Shown here piece after piece: positions 6,087 to 15,488 of a DNA stretch of 50,275 bases. Numbering within the stretch: position 1 is the stretch's first letter; each line of letters begins with the position of its first letter. Where the stretch lies: assembly GCA_947455595.1 (NCBI GenBank), contig CANGOP010000020.1, forward strand, positions 1 through 50,275, read 5' to 3'. Origin of the DNA: Gammaproteobacteria bacterium. Its GTDB lineage: Bacteria; Pseudomonadota; Gammaproteobacteria; Steroidobacterales; Steroidobacteraceae. The notes below the pieces were generated by a model, which searched no databases, had not been told where the DNA came from, and saw only the letters and a program-made list of their open reading frames with translations. A program made the translations under genes and the position numbers.

Positions 6087-7784
6087 TTAGGCCTCGTGTA
6101 CGGTCTTGCCACCCAAGATCGTACGCAGCACCGGAATATCGATGAGATGCGATGGGTCAGTGTGATGAGGATCCTGACCGAGGAGCACACAGTCGGCGAG
6201 TTTTCCGGGCGTGAGTGAGCCTTTGAGGTCCTCTTCAAAGGACGCATAGGCACCATTCACCGTGCACACTTTGAGGGCTTCCTCGATCGTGATCCGCTGG
6301 GACGGTCCCCAGACTCGGCCGGCGCGGTCCTGACGTGTCACCATGCTTTGTAGTGCCATCATGGGTTCGTAGGGACCCGGCGTGAAATCTGATGCCGGGG
6401 CAACGGGGATGCCGGCGTCGAGAAAACTACGGTGCGCGAACATGTGCTCCATTTTCGCTTCGCCGTATTCCGACCATTTTTCGCCGTGATAGTAGGCGTA
6501 GGTGTAGAACGGCGCAGGGATGACGCCCAGCGCCTTGATTCGCGCGATGAGGTCGGTATTCACGAGTGAGCAGTGTTCGATGCGCAGACGGGGATTGGGT
6601 CCGACCCAATTCTTGAGACCGCGCTCGTAGGCATCCAAGACCATCTTGATGGTCACGTCGCCGTTGGCGTGGATACCGATCCGAAATCCGTGGGCGAGTG
6701 CGTCCTGCACGGCGGCATCAATTTGCTCTTGGCTCATGGTCAGGATGCCAAAGTCATCCGGACGCCCACTGTACGGCGTGCTCATGCGCATGGTGCGCTC
6801 GGATGCCGAGCCATCGGCGGCATATTTGACGGCCCCGATGCGGATCATGTCATCGCCAAAGCCAGAGCGTAGTCCAGCCATTTTCAAACCGGCATACAAC
6901 TCATTGCGACCACCGGGCATCACGGTGATGCGGTAGCACAACTCGCCGGCGGCGCGCGCATCCTGATAGGCGATAAAGTTGTCTTTTTCGGTGAAAGCAT
7001 CTGTGGTTGAGGTGAGTCCACAGGCCGCCATTTTCCGTGAGATGAGGGCGGCTGAGCGTGCGCGTGTGGCGCGATCTTCAACGGGCCAGATGCCGACCTT
7101 CTCGAAGACCTCGACGGCCAACTCCGCAACCTTTCCGGTGAGTTCGCCGTTTTCACGGAAGAATTTCCCGCCCATGGGATCCGGTGTATTCAGGTCGATG
7201 CCGGCGAGCGCAAAGGCCTTCGAGTTCACGACAGCTGTGTGACCACCCCGATGGCGCACGATGACCGGATGCGACTGCGTCACGCTATCCAGATCCGCTC
7301 GATGGAGCGCGCGACCTTCACGAAACTTGGTGTCGTCATACATGATGCCGATCACCCACTCTCCAGCGGGTGTGGCCGCCGCTTTACGCGCCAACGCCGC
7401 CTTTACCTCGGCAATGCTGGCCAAGCCCACATCAACGCCGGTGGCCACGCTCTGCAGCAACGGGTGACTATGCGCGTCGATGAACCCCGGCAGCAGTGTT
7501 TGCCCGTTGGCGGCGATAACAGTTGTGTGCGCGCCTCGAAATTGCTCAACGAAATGGCGACTGCCCACGGCCAAGATCCGATCTCCCCGCAGGGCAAGCG
7601 CCTCTGCGCGCGGTTGTGCGGGATCCATCGTATAAACAGTTGCCCCGACGATGATCGTGTCGGCGGCGCCCGCGCCGCGATCAACACAAGAGCCTCCAGA
7701 CTCACGCTGAACGGCTGTTGCGCAGGCGACGGGCAAGGTGGCGGCAGCACCGGCGAGGAATGATCGGCGAGAGTAGGACTGCAT
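6087..7784 (-). CDS. Tat-exported YtcJ-type amidohydrolase (paralog 2)
   Basis: About 565 residues, amidohydrolase family 3. It begins with a twin-arginine signal (SRRSFLAGAAATLPVACA); a Cys in that region could make it a lipoprotein, but the lipobox is not canonical. The catalytic landmarks are DAHSHPLLQ, GAVKYAADGSASER (Lys), IHANGDVT, RIEHCSLVN and ASDFTPG. The Tat signal suggests that the metal is inserted before export. ATG 7784 has GAGG 8 nt upstream. It is the upstream partner of the amidohydrolase ending at 4292; the two share fold and motif order but use different export routes. The SOUL gene upstream lies on the same strand 51 nt away, so a three-gene transcript is possible. Confidence 0.9.
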   Translation of the reverse strand: MQSYSRRSFLAGAAATLPVACATAVQRESGGSCVDRGAGAADTIIVGATVYTMDPAQPRAEALALRGDRILAVGSRHFVEQFRGAHTTVIAANGQTLLPGFIDAHSHPLLQSVATGVDVGLASIAEVKAALARKAAATPAGEWVIGIMYDDTKFREGRALHRADLDSVTQSHPVIVRHRGGHTAVVNSKAFALAGIDLNTPDPMGGKFFRENGELTGKVAELAVEVFEKVGIWPVEDRATRARSAALISRKMAACGLTSTTDAFTEKDNFIAYQDARAAGELCYRITVMPGGRNELYAGLKMAGLRSGFGDDMIRIGAVKYAADGSASERTMRMSTPYSGRPDDFGILTMSQEQIDAAVQDALAHGFRIGIHANGDVTIKMVLDAYERGLKNWVGPNPRLRIEHCSLVNTDLIARIKALGVIPAPFYTYAYYHGEKWSEYGEAKMEHMFAHRSFLDAGIPVAPASDFTPGPYEPMMALQSMVTRQDRAGRVWGPSQRITIEEALKVCTVNGAYASFEEDLKGSLTPGKLADCVLLGQDPHHTDPSHLIDIPVLRTILGGKTVHEA

Positions 7785-7835
7785 ACGCGATACCTCGGAG
7801 CGTAGAGGGGATGAAATCAACCAATGCTCAGAACA

Positions 7836-8477
7836 TTAGGGTGCGTTCACCGGAATAAGCACTTCGTTACGACGCAAAAACGGTAACTGCCAGGGTGGGT
7901 CGTAGCGGGCGAGTTCCGGCTCTCCGCGAGGCGTTAGGTGACGATGCGCCATCCAACCGCGCAGGGCATCTGTGCGGTCTTTGACTTTGTTTTCGCCGCA
8001 CCAACCGGAGAAGCGGATCACGGCATAGGTGGCGGGTGGGATCTCATGCAACTTCACATCCGGGTCGAGGGGTATCGGCAGAGTGGCTAAGGTGTACTGC
8101 GACGGCATGACGAACTGCAGCCGGTAGCCGTTGGCCTCGGCGTGAGTGGTTACCGGTGCGGTCATCTCGATTTTGGTTGAGCGCGACACCGTCACCGGTG
8201 CGGTCATCGCAATGGAGGCGCTCTTACCGTCGTTTTGTCGATTTTTGCCAAAGATGTAGCCAGCCACTTTGCGGAATCCTGCGCTGGACGCTTCACTCAA
8301 ATTACCCGTCACCCAGGTTTCGGCGACGATACGGGCCCCGTAGGTGCGGACCTCATAGGATCCATCTTGTGTGACGACTCGATACGCAGGTTCTTCGATG
8401 GCCATGGCAGCACCACTCAGCAATAACAGGGCACAGGTGACTCCGATTCGAGTCCAGCGGTCAAAGAGTTTGTACAT
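7836..8477 (-). CDS. Exported SOUL family heme-binding-like protein
   Basis: About 213 residues. A signal peptide (IGVTCALLLLSGAAMA) is followed by a single SOUL/HBP domain: EEPAYRVVTQDGSYEVRTYGARIVAET, AGYIFGKN, the repeated AMTAPVT/EMTAPVT motifs, then FVMPSQYTLATLPIP and ATYAVIRFSGW. Eukaryotic SOUL proteins bind heme, but bacterial members mostly lack an assigned role, so heme binding is unproven. ATG 8477 follows GGGAG at 7 nt spacing; the frame extends upstream without a better start. It is divergent from the propeller gene at 8723. Confidence 0.9.
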   Translation of the reverse strand: MYKLFDRWTRIGVTCALLLLSGAAMAIEEPAYRVVTQDGSYEVRTYGARIVAETWVTGNLSEASSAGFRKVAGYIFGKNRQNDGKSASIAMTAPVTVSRSTKIEMTAPVTTHAEANGYRLQFVMPSQYTLATLPIPLDPDVKLHEIPPATYAVIRFSGWCGENKVKDRTDALRGWMAHRHLTPRGEPELARYDPPWQLPFLRRNEVLIPVNAP

Positions 8478-8722
8478 GTCGTGACTCCCGAATCGAGCAC
8501 CCATCAAGCCAGACCGTCGGGTGCCGTTGCACCCCATTCTGGCACGAGAATGAGCGGTTGCGTTCATGCCCCTGACGGGGGGCGTCGTCGTGGGATGGCG
8601 GCCATCAGCCGATGGTTCCAAAGTATGGGAACATGGAGGCGCAGGTGCCTTGGAAAGAATTGACGATCCGTGCCCGCGACCCATCGAGTGAAACCGCTAG
8701 GGCGAGCCTAGGAGTGACCGAT

Positions 8723-9736
8723 ATGACGACGGACAGCAACCCGATAGGCCGCTTCAAAGGCCAAGTCCTGTGGGGCATATTGGCGAGCGCCGCGCTCGTC
8801 GTGTCGGCCGAGGCTGGGCGTCCCTCGTTACCGCCCGGTGTCCGGCAACCGCTCGCTCGATTGCCGATCGCGACTCGCATTCATATTCCTAAAGGGCCCG
8901 CGTGGTTGGAAACCGGTTTTGGGAGTGTGTGGGTGACGGATATTCTGGGTCATCAGGTCCTTCGCATTGATCCACAGTCGAATCAGGTGGTGGCGCACAT
9001 CAAAGTGGGATCGGAACCGGAACTCGGTCTTGGGATGGGCTTTGGATCCGTATGGGTTCCGGATGTGCGTGATCGCTCCATCACCGAGATCGACCCGTCA
9101 ACGAATCGGGTCCGTCGCGTCATTGCCGCGGACTTAGCTCCCTTTCCGGAAGGATCCATCGGCGTCGGGGAAGGGTGTCTCTGGGTGATCACGCGTGCAG
9201 ACGGCACTGATGCAGCGACGGTCACCCGACTGGATCCCGTGACCGGCAAGGTGGTCGCGCAAATTCCGGTTCGACCACAATCGCATGCGGTCACAGTGGC
9301 CTATGGGTCTGTTTGGGTGACGAGCACCCAGGACCATGTCTTAAGCCGCATTGATCCGGCCACCAACGCCGTCGTCGCCGAGATCCCGATGCACCAGAAG
9401 CCTCTGTTTTTGGCGGGGGGTGAGGGCAGCGTCTGGGTATTGTGTCAGGGGGATGGGTCTCTTCTGAGGATCGACCCTGCTACGAACACCGTGAGCGCCA
9501 CCCTAGCGCTCGGGGTTCCAGGAGAAGGCGGAGACCTCTCCATTGATGGCGGCTACGTCTGGGTATCTGCCGAAGGCACACCGCTCACGCAAATTGATCC
9601 CGCGGATAACCGCGTCCTGCGTCAGTACGTCGGTGGCAAGCAACTCGACACCCTTCGCGTGAGCGTTGGCGATGCATGGTTGGTCGACGCGCTACACGGT
9701 CAAGTGTGGCGGGTGCCTGTTACGAATTGGCACTGA
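8723..9736 (+). CDS. YncE-like beta-propeller protein, probably periplasmic
   Basis: About 337 residues. A hydrophobic segment near the start (VLWGILASAALVVSAEAG) is a probable signal peptide or anchor. The rest is seven repeats of a propeller blade, each with the pattern 'GSVWV.....L.RIDP.TN.V.A.I' (for example FGSVWVTDILGHQVLRIDP and GSVWVLCQGDGSLLRIDP). Such propellers act as binding scaffolds or lyases; no catalytic signature is visible. AGGAG lies 8 nt before ATG 8723, so this start is preferred over an upstream one at 8612. It is convergent with the NCS1 permease. Confidence 0.85.
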   Translation: MTTDSNPIGRFKGQVLWGILASAALVVSAEAGRPSLPPGVRQPLARLPIATRIHIPKGPAWLETGFGSVWVTDILGHQVLRIDPQSNQVVAHIKVGSEPELGLGMGFGSVWVPDVRDRSITEIDPSTNRVRRVIAADLAPFPEGSIGVGEGCLWVITRADGTDAATVTRLDPVTGKVVAQIPVRPQSHAVTVAYGSVWVTSTQDHVLSRIDPATNAVVAEIPMHQKPLFLAGGEGSVWVLCQGDGSLLRIDPATNTVSATLALGVPGEGGDLSIDGGYVWVSAEGTPLTQIDPADNRVLRQYVGGKQLDTLRVSVGDAWLVDALHGQVWRVPVTNWH

Positions 9737-9792
9737 GGGCCATGGGCTGAGCGTATACGGGGCCATCACTAATGAGTCATCGCCTTCAGTGC

Positions 9793-11199
9793 TTAGTCGG
9801 TTGCCGGCAGGACGAGTTCGCTGGGTGCCCGATCCCGCGATGATCGTCCAAAGATGAAATACAGAAAACCTGGCACGATCAGTCCAACGATCCACGAGAT
9901 ATCGACGCCGTTGAGCGACGCAACCCAAGGCCCGGTATAGAACGACGTGGCAATAAACGGAATTTGGATCAGGATGCCGATGGCGTAGATGGTGATTCCC
10001 GTCTTATTCCAACGACCATAGCGTCCGTCTGGATTCGATAACGCCGGCACGTCATACCGAGACTTCGTGAAGGCGTAGAAGTCCACCAGATTGATGGCGC
10101 TCCATGGCGTGAAGACGGCGAGCAGGCAAAGGATGAACGACTCAAACGTCTGTAAGAAGGAATGGCGGCCGGCCACTGCGAGCAGGCAGGAAACGCTGAC
10201 CATCGCCAGAATATAGTAGAACCGATGACGGACGGAGACGTGGACGGTGCGACGAAAGCCGCTGACCATCGTCGCCATCGACATGAAACTGCCGTACGAG
10301 TTGAGCGCCGTGACCGTGACCTTCCCAAAAGCAATGCTGAAATACAGCAGCGCGGCAATCCGGCTCGTGGCGCCCAAACCCACGATGAACGTCACTTCGT
10401 GATGTGCAAAGGAAGCACCGGCCAGCGCGGCAGCAAACACGCCAAAGGTCATGGCGATTTGCGATCCCAAGATAGAGCCCAGACCAACCGCACTGATGAC
10501 ACCGAACATTGAGGTGCTGCGGGGCAGGTAACGTGAATAGTCTGCTACATACGGGCCATAGGCGATTTGCCACGAGGCCGACAGTGACATGGCGAGCAAA
10601 AATGTGTCCCAGGCAAAGTGCCGCTGCGCCAACAGCGACTCGATCGATTGGGTAGCGAAAAGTTGCGCGAAAAGATAGAGGAAAGCCAGCACACCGATGA
10701 CACTCGCGATGCGCCCGAGACCGTGAATGACCCGATAACCGAGCAGGGTCACAACGACAATTAAGGCGCCAAATCCACCAATCGCGACGGCGTCATCGAT
10801 GCCGAAGAGTTGACCGACTGCCTGGCCAGCGAGGAGACAGCCGCTGGCCGTAAAGCCGATATACATTAAACAGACGGCAATAATCGGGATCATGGCGCCG
10901 TAGACGCCAAACTGCACGCGACTCGAAATCATCTGTGGCAAGCCGAGTTGTGGACCTTGCGCGGCGTGCAAGGCCATCACCATCCCGCCGATCAACTGCC
11001 CCAACAGAAGCCCGATCAAAGACCAGTACACATCGCCGCCAAAGACGACCGCCAGTGCTCCGGTGACAATCGCCGTGATTTGCAGATTGGCGGACAGCCA
11101 GAGCGTGAATTGGCTGACTAGACCGCCGTGGCGCTCCGACTGCGGAATGTAGTCGATTGAGCGAATCTCGAGCGGCGATGGCGATGCGCGGTGCGTCAC
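9793..11199 (-). CDS. NCS1-family purine/pyrimidine/thiamine-type permease
   Basis: A 468-residue inner-membrane transporter with about twelve hydrophobic segments. Family features are the N-terminal IPQSERHG, LWLSANLQ (first helix), GPQLGLPQMISSRVQFG in the second to third helix region, YVADYSRYLP in helix 6, and TPWSAINLVDFYAFTKSRYDVPAL in helix 10. The layout matches CodB/PucI/Mhp1-like sodium- or proton-coupled carriers for nucleobases, hydantoins or vitamins. No catabolic enzyme for such a compound is adjacent, so the substrate is open. It is convergent with the propeller gene and has a 200-base divergent upstream region shared with the lipoprotein gene at 11401. Confidence 0.9.
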   Translation of the reverse strand: MTHRASPSPLEIRSIDYIPQSERHGGLVSQFTLWLSANLQITAIVTGALAVVFGGDVYWSLIGLLLGQLIGGMVMALHAAQGPQLGLPQMISSRVQFGVYGAMIPIIAVCLMYIGFTASGCLLAGQAVGQLFGIDDAVAIGGFGALIVVVTLLGYRVIHGLGRIASVIGVLAFLYLFAQLFATQSIESLLAQRHFAWDTFLLAMSLSASWQIAYGPYVADYSRYLPRSTSMFGVISAVGLGSILGSQIAMTFGVFAAALAGASFAHHEVTFIVGLGATSRIAALLYFSIAFGKVTVTALNSYGSFMSMATMVSGFRRTVHVSVRHRFYYILAMVSVSCLLAVAGRHSFLQTFESFILCLLAVFTPWSAINLVDFYAFTKSRYDVPALSNPDGRYGRWNKTGITIYAIGILIQIPFIATSFYTGPWVASLNGVDISWIVGLIVPGFLYFIFGRSSRDRAPSELVLPATD

Positions 11200-11400
11200 A
11201 GGCTCTCCGGAAGGTCGTCGAACGTCGGTACTGTGCCACGGTGTCCGCGGATTGGCACCGGGGCCGTGCTTAATAGTTAGCCTACTGGTTGATCCGTCGC
11301 AAAACCGGCATCCTCAGGGGCGTATATGAGCGGGCTTCGCCCGGTTCTCGGGCAATCCAGGCCAACGAAGTGCAGACACAATGACGAAGGGTGAGCAGGT

Positions 11401-12102
11401 ATGAAACGGGCGATGTGGTCTATTCCGGTCCTGCTGGCGGCCCTGTCCGCGCCTGCCTGCTCAAGCGTCCCAGAATCGCAGGCGGGGAGTCGTGCGCAGA
11501 TGACGATCACGGAAGGTCACCTGTTACCGGTGGCCATCGGTGTGGCCCGAGCCATTCGCCCGGGAGTTCGGGTGACGATTGAAGGGGTCGTGTCGACGCC
11601 CTCCGGCGCTTTTCAGTCGAGTTTTGGTGATGCAGGTTTTGCTGTGCAGGATGCCACTGGCGGCATTTACGTCAGCCTTCCCTTTGATCTCGGCCTACAC
11701 GTAGGAGAACGGGTCCGTGTGGTGGGTACGCGAGGCGATAGCCAAGGACTCGCGATCCTGGTGCCGGACCACCCGAATGACGTTGTGGTCCAGAAGGGAC
11801 GGGGAGACGTTCCCGTTCGCGCGCAAACAACCGCGTCTCTGGGCGAGGCCACGGAAGGTTGGATCGTCCGTTTAACGGGGCGACTGGTGGGTCCGGTGAC
11901 GAGTGATTTGCCGTATGGCTATAAATTGACGCTGAATGATGGATCAGGGCCGGCGGTGGTCTTCATCAATGTTGAGACCGGCATCGATGCCATGGCTCTC
12001 GTGCCTGGCGACACGTTCCGAATGACGGGGTTTGCCAGCCAATACGCGGACCACTACGAAATCGACCCGCGATTTCCCGCGGACGTTCGCCGCCGTCTGT
12101 AA
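11401..12102 (+). CDS. Lipoprotein with OB-fold-like domain
   Basis: 233 residues. The N-terminus is a lipoprotein signal (VLLAALSAPAC, lipobox A-P-A-C somewhat atypical). The mature region reads as two OB-fold-like halves: VTIEGVVSTPSGAFQSSFGDAGFAVQDATGGIYVSLP with GERVRVVGTRGD, and then IVRLTGRLVGPV with GDTFRMTGFAS. This matches the pattern of exported nucleic-acid-binding or YhcR-like OB domains in extracellular nucleases, but there is no nuclease domain here. The function is unknown. The start at 11401 follows GAGCAGG. It lies upstream of and in line with the M13 peptidase, 180 bases away. Confidence 0.75.
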   Translation: MKRAMWSIPVLLAALSAPACSSVPESQAGSRAQMTITEGHLLPVAIGVARAIRPGVRVTIEGVVSTPSGAFQSSFGDAGFAVQDATGGIYVSLPFDLGLHVGERVRVVGTRGDSQGLAILVPDHPNDVVVQKGRGDVPVRAQTTASLGEATEGWIVRLTGRLVGPVTSDLPYGYKLTLNDGSGPAVVFINVETGIDAMALVPGDTFRMTGFASQYADHYEIDPRFPADVRRRL

Positions 12103-12284
12103 CCGTCCAGAGCGCCCGTTGCCGCTCCCCGATTGACGTGTAAGCGCCGCCTATGAGTATCGCTCAAGCAGGCGACCGTGCAGACGGCGGCGCGGCGTCC
12201 GGCTATTGTCAGTATGATGGAGGTGAGCGATCCGCAACCTCGGCAGTCGCACGTCAATTGGGTCAACGTCATAGGGGAGCGCAA

Positions 12285-14324
12285 ATGTCGTCATCACGCC
12301 GATCGTGGCTGCTGTGTGGACTGGTAATCGGGGGGGCGCTCATCGCAACCGCACAGGCGGGTCCGGCCCAAACGCCCTCTTCGGGCTTGGATCTGCGCAC
12401 ATTTGACCGTTCTGTGCGTCCCCAAGATGACTTGAATGCCTTCGTGAATGGTCATTGGGCGGCAACGACCATCATTCCTGCAGACCGGTCTTCCATCGGC
12501 ACCTTTGATCAGCTGCAAGAGACGTCGACAAAGCAACTGCGTGAGATTGTGGATCGTTTAGGCCGGAAATCCGCCTCTCTCACTGATCCGAATGATCGTG
12601 CCGTTGACGCCTTCTATCGTAGTTTTATGGACACGGCGCGATTAGAGCGGTTGGGCCTGAAGCCTATTGATGGCATCCTGAGTTCCGTCGAGCAGATCAG
12701 TTCCCGCGCCGAGCTGGCCGAGGCGTTTGGGTCCTTAAGCCGCGTCGGCGTGTCGGTGCCGTTGGATGCGCAAGTGCATCCGCACCAGAAGCGGTCAACT
12801 GAATACGTATTGGATTTCTCGCAAGGCGGATTGGGCCTGCCTGATCGTGATTATTATCTGAGCGACGATGATACGTTCGCCAAAGTTCGCAAGGCGTATC
12901 TGCAGCACATCGAACGGTCTCTTAAGGTTTCAGGAACGCCGCATGCCGATGAGGCGGCCAGACAGATCGTGGCGCTTGAAACTGCGCTCGCTCGGGTACA
13001 GTGGTCCCGAGTCGACAATCGCGACCCGGTCAAAACGTTTAACGAAGTGGCGGTGACCGATCTGCCTGGCGTGCTTGCTGACTTCAATTGGGTCGGCTTC
13101 CTCGGCGGCTTGGGCGCCCATGCAGCGACCGTGAATATCAGCCAACCGACCTATGTGCGCAGTTTGTCGGACGTGCTCGCAGCACATCCCCTGAGCGCGT
13201 GGCGCCTCTATCTGCGTTGGCAGGTGCTGCGGTCGTATTCGCCCTTTTTGTCTAAGTCGCTCGCGGGTGAGCATTTTGCGTTCTATGGCACGACCCTTGA
13301 AGGTGTTCCAAAGCAGAAGGAACGCTGGAAGCGCGGAATCGAGTTGGTCGATCGCCAGATCGGCGAGGCCTTGGGGCGTCGCTACGCCGAGACGTTCTTT
13401 CCGCCAAACAGCAAAGCGCGGGTGGAAACGTTGGTGCGCAACCTGATTGCAACCTATTCCGCTGACATTGATACCTTGGATTGGATGGGCACCGACACGA
13501 AGCGAGCGGCGCACGAGAAGCTCGACAAGTTGCTACTCAAGATTGGCTATCCGGATCATTGGCGTGACTATTCGAGCGTGACCATCAAGGCGGATGATCT
13601 GGTTGGGAATGTCACGCGTTCAACTCACTTTGAGCATGACCGGATGATGGCCAAACTCGGTCATCCTGTAGACCGGACTGAGTGGGACATGACGCCCCCA
13701 ACCATCAATGCCTATTACAACCCAACGGTGAATGAAATTGTTTTCCCGGCCGGTATTCTGCAGCCGCCGTTCTTTGATGCCGGCGCTGACGATGCTGTGA
13801 ATTACGGAGCCGTTGGCGCCGTGATCGGCCATGAGATCAGCCACGGATTTGATGACGAGGGATCACAGTTTGATGCTCAGGGTAACCTTCGGAACTGGTG
13901 GACCGAGGCTGATAAAGAAGCCTTCAATCGCAAGGCAAAGGCCTTGGTGGCGGAATACAGCGCGTTTGAGCCGGTAAAGGGTTTTCACATCAATGGTGAA
14001 CTGACGCTAGGCGAAAACATCGCCGACAATTCCGGCCTCGCGATTGCCTACAAAGCGTATCAGCGCTCCTTGGACGGCCGGGAGGCGCCGGTGATCGATG
14101 GGTTTACCGGCCCGCAGCGCTTTTATCTCGGTTTCGGTCAGGTTTGGCGCGATAAGTCGCGCGACGAAGTGGTGATTGAGCTCATCAAGGCGGATCCACA
14201 CTCGATGCCACCGTTTCGCGTTCTAGGCACGGTCCGCAATCAGCCCGGCTACTACGACGCCTTTGGTGTGGGCCCGAAAGATGCTGCTTGGTTGCCGCCA
14301 GAACAGCGCGTCCTGATGTGGTGA
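12285..14324 (+). CDS. M13 family zinc metallopeptidase (neprilysin/PepO-like), exported
   Basis: About 679 residues, full length for M13. A signal peptide (LLCGLVIGGALIATAQAG) precedes the N-terminal peptidase_M13_N domain, which starts with the classic D-L-R-T-F-D-R-S-V-R-P-Q-D-D-L-N-A-F-V-N-G. Zinc ligands are H516 and H520 in HEISH, E577 in ENIADNSG, with D581 as the supporting residue; NAYYN and the final CXXW-less 'EQRVLMW' are also family marks. It cleaves small peptides on the hydrophobic side of the scissile bond, probably in the periplasm. ATG 12285 has GGGGAG five nt before it. It is followed directly by the aminotransferase gene. Confidence 0.95.
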   Translation: MSSSRRSWLLCGLVIGGALIATAQAGPAQTPSSGLDLRTFDRSVRPQDDLNAFVNGHWAATTIIPADRSSIGTFDQLQETSTKQLREIVDRLGRKSASLTDPNDRAVDAFYRSFMDTARLERLGLKPIDGILSSVEQISSRAELAEAFGSLSRVGVSVPLDAQVHPHQKRSTEYVLDFSQGGLGLPDRDYYLSDDDTFAKVRKAYLQHIERSLKVSGTPHADEAARQIVALETALARVQWSRVDNRDPVKTFNEVAVTDLPGVLADFNWVGFLGGLGAHAATVNISQPTYVRSLSDVLAAHPLSAWRLYLRWQVLRSYSPFLSKSLAGEHFAFYGTTLEGVPKQKERWKRGIELVDRQIGEALGRRYAETFFPPNSKARVETLVRNLIATYSADIDTLDWMGTDTKRAAHEKLDKLLLKIGYPDHWRDYSSVTIKADDLVGNVTRSTHFEHDRMMAKLGHPVDRTEWDMTPPTINAYYNPTVNEIVFPAGILQPPFFDAGADDAVNYGAVGAVIGHEISHGFDDEGSQFDAQGNLRNWWTEADKEAFNRKAKALVAEYSAFEPVKGFHINGELTLGENIADNSGLAIAYKAYQRSLDGREAPVIDGFTGPQRFYLGFGQVWRDKSRDEVVIELIKADPHSMPPFRVLGTVRNQPGYYDAFGVGPKDAAWLPPEQRVLMW

Positions 14325-14333
14325 GTGCACGCT

Positions 14334-15488
14334 ATGCAGTGTCACGCTGATTTGCGCTCAAAATTGCCGGATGTCGGCACGACGATTTTCACGGTGATCG
14401 GTGATCTGGCCGCTCAGCATCAGGCGCTTAACCTATCGCAAGGGGCGCCTAACTTCGGCTGTGATCCGCAGCTTGTCGAGTCTGCAGTGGCGGCGATGCG
14501 TGCCGGGCACAATCAATATGCCGGAATGACGGGGCTTGCGGCTCTGCGGTATGCGATTCAAGCAAAGTGCCTGGCAACGACCGGCGTCGCGTACGACGCG
14601 AACGATGAAGTGACCGTGGTTGCCAGCGCCAGCCAAGGCTTGTATGCCGCGATCACAGGACTCGTACATCCCGGTGACGAGGTGATTTACTTCGATCCTG
14701 CGTTTGATAGCTATGCGCCGGTGGTGCGATTGCAAGGTGCGCAGCCGATTGCGATCAAACTCAGGGACCCGGACTTTCACATACCGTGGGAAGCCGTCGA
14801 ACGGGCCATTACGCCGCGCACCCGGATGATCATCGTAAATACGCCGCACAATCCAAGCGCCACCGTATTTTCGGCAGCGGATCTGGATCGGTTGGCGGCA
14901 TTGACCCGTGGAACGAACATTCTCGTGCTGTCCGATGAGGTGTACGAGCACGTGGTGTTTGACGGGGCACTGCATTATGGCGTTGCTCGGCATCCGGAGT
15001 TGGTGTCGCGCAGTGTGATCGTGGCGTCCTTCGGAAAGTCTTTTCACGTGACCGGATGGCGAGTCGGGTACTGCCTCGCGCCCGCAGCGCTCACGGTGGA
15101 ACTTCGCAAGATTCACCAATTCATGATGTTCGCAGCGGATACGCCGATGCAGTACGCGTTCGCGGATCGTTTGGCCGATCCCGCGAGCTATGAAGGGCTG
15201 TCGGCGTTCTATCAGCGCAAGCGAGATCTGCTCGCTGCAGGGTTGGCGGGCTCTCGTTTCGAGCTGTTGCCGAGCGCCGGCTCGTTTTTCATGTTGGCCC
15301 GATTCCGGCACTTCAGCGACGAGAGCGATAGCGATTTTGTGTTGCGGCTGATCCGTGAGCACCGGGTCGCCACGATTCCCTTGTCAGCGTTTTACAGTGA
15401 CGGCACGGATCTTGGGATCATTCGCCTCAGCTTCTCGAAAGATGAGGCGACGCTGATCGAAGGGGCGCGCCGCCTCCGAGCCGTTTAA
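14334..15488 (+). CDS. ybdL: PLP aminotransferase, YbdL (methionine/aromatic) type
   Basis: About 384 residues, class I fold-type I aminotransferase. The opening SKLPDVGTTIFTVI, NLSQGAPNF, NQYAGMTG, FDPAFDSYAPVV, NTPHNPSATVF, SDEVYEH and the PLP-lysine motif SFGKSFHVTGWRVGYC track E. coli YbdL closely, an enzyme that prefers methionine and also uses His/Phe with 2-oxo acids. It starts only a few bases after the M13 gene, and GGTGAG at the junction serves ATG 14334; a GTG at 14325 is an alternative. Coupling to a peptidase suggests use of released amino acids (inference). Its stop overlaps that of the convergent amidase by 3 bases. Confidence 0.9.
   Translation: MQCHADLRSKLPDVGTTIFTVIGDLAAQHQALNLSQGAPNFGCDPQLVESAVAAMRAGHNQYAGMTGLAALRYAIQAKCLATTGVAYDANDEVTVVASASQGLYAAITGLVHPGDEVIYFDPAFDSYAPVVRLQGAQPIAIKLRDPDFHIPWEAVERAITPRTRMIIVNTPHNPSATVFSAADLDRLAALTRGTNILVLSDEVYEHVVFDGALHYGVARHPELVSRSVIVASFGKSFHVTGWRVGYCLAPAALTVELRKIHQFMMFAADTPMQYAFADRLADPASYEGLSAFYQRKRDLLAAGLAGSRFELLPSAGSFFMLARFRHFSDESDSDFVLRLIREHRVATIPLSAFYSDGTDLGIIRLSFSKDEATLIEGARRLRAV

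Noticed and set aside
9730..9792. Inverted repeat GCACTGA/TCAGTGC ending at both convergent stop codons
   Set aside because: The arms are 7 bp with a loop of about 49 bases and no T run, too weak to call a terminator.
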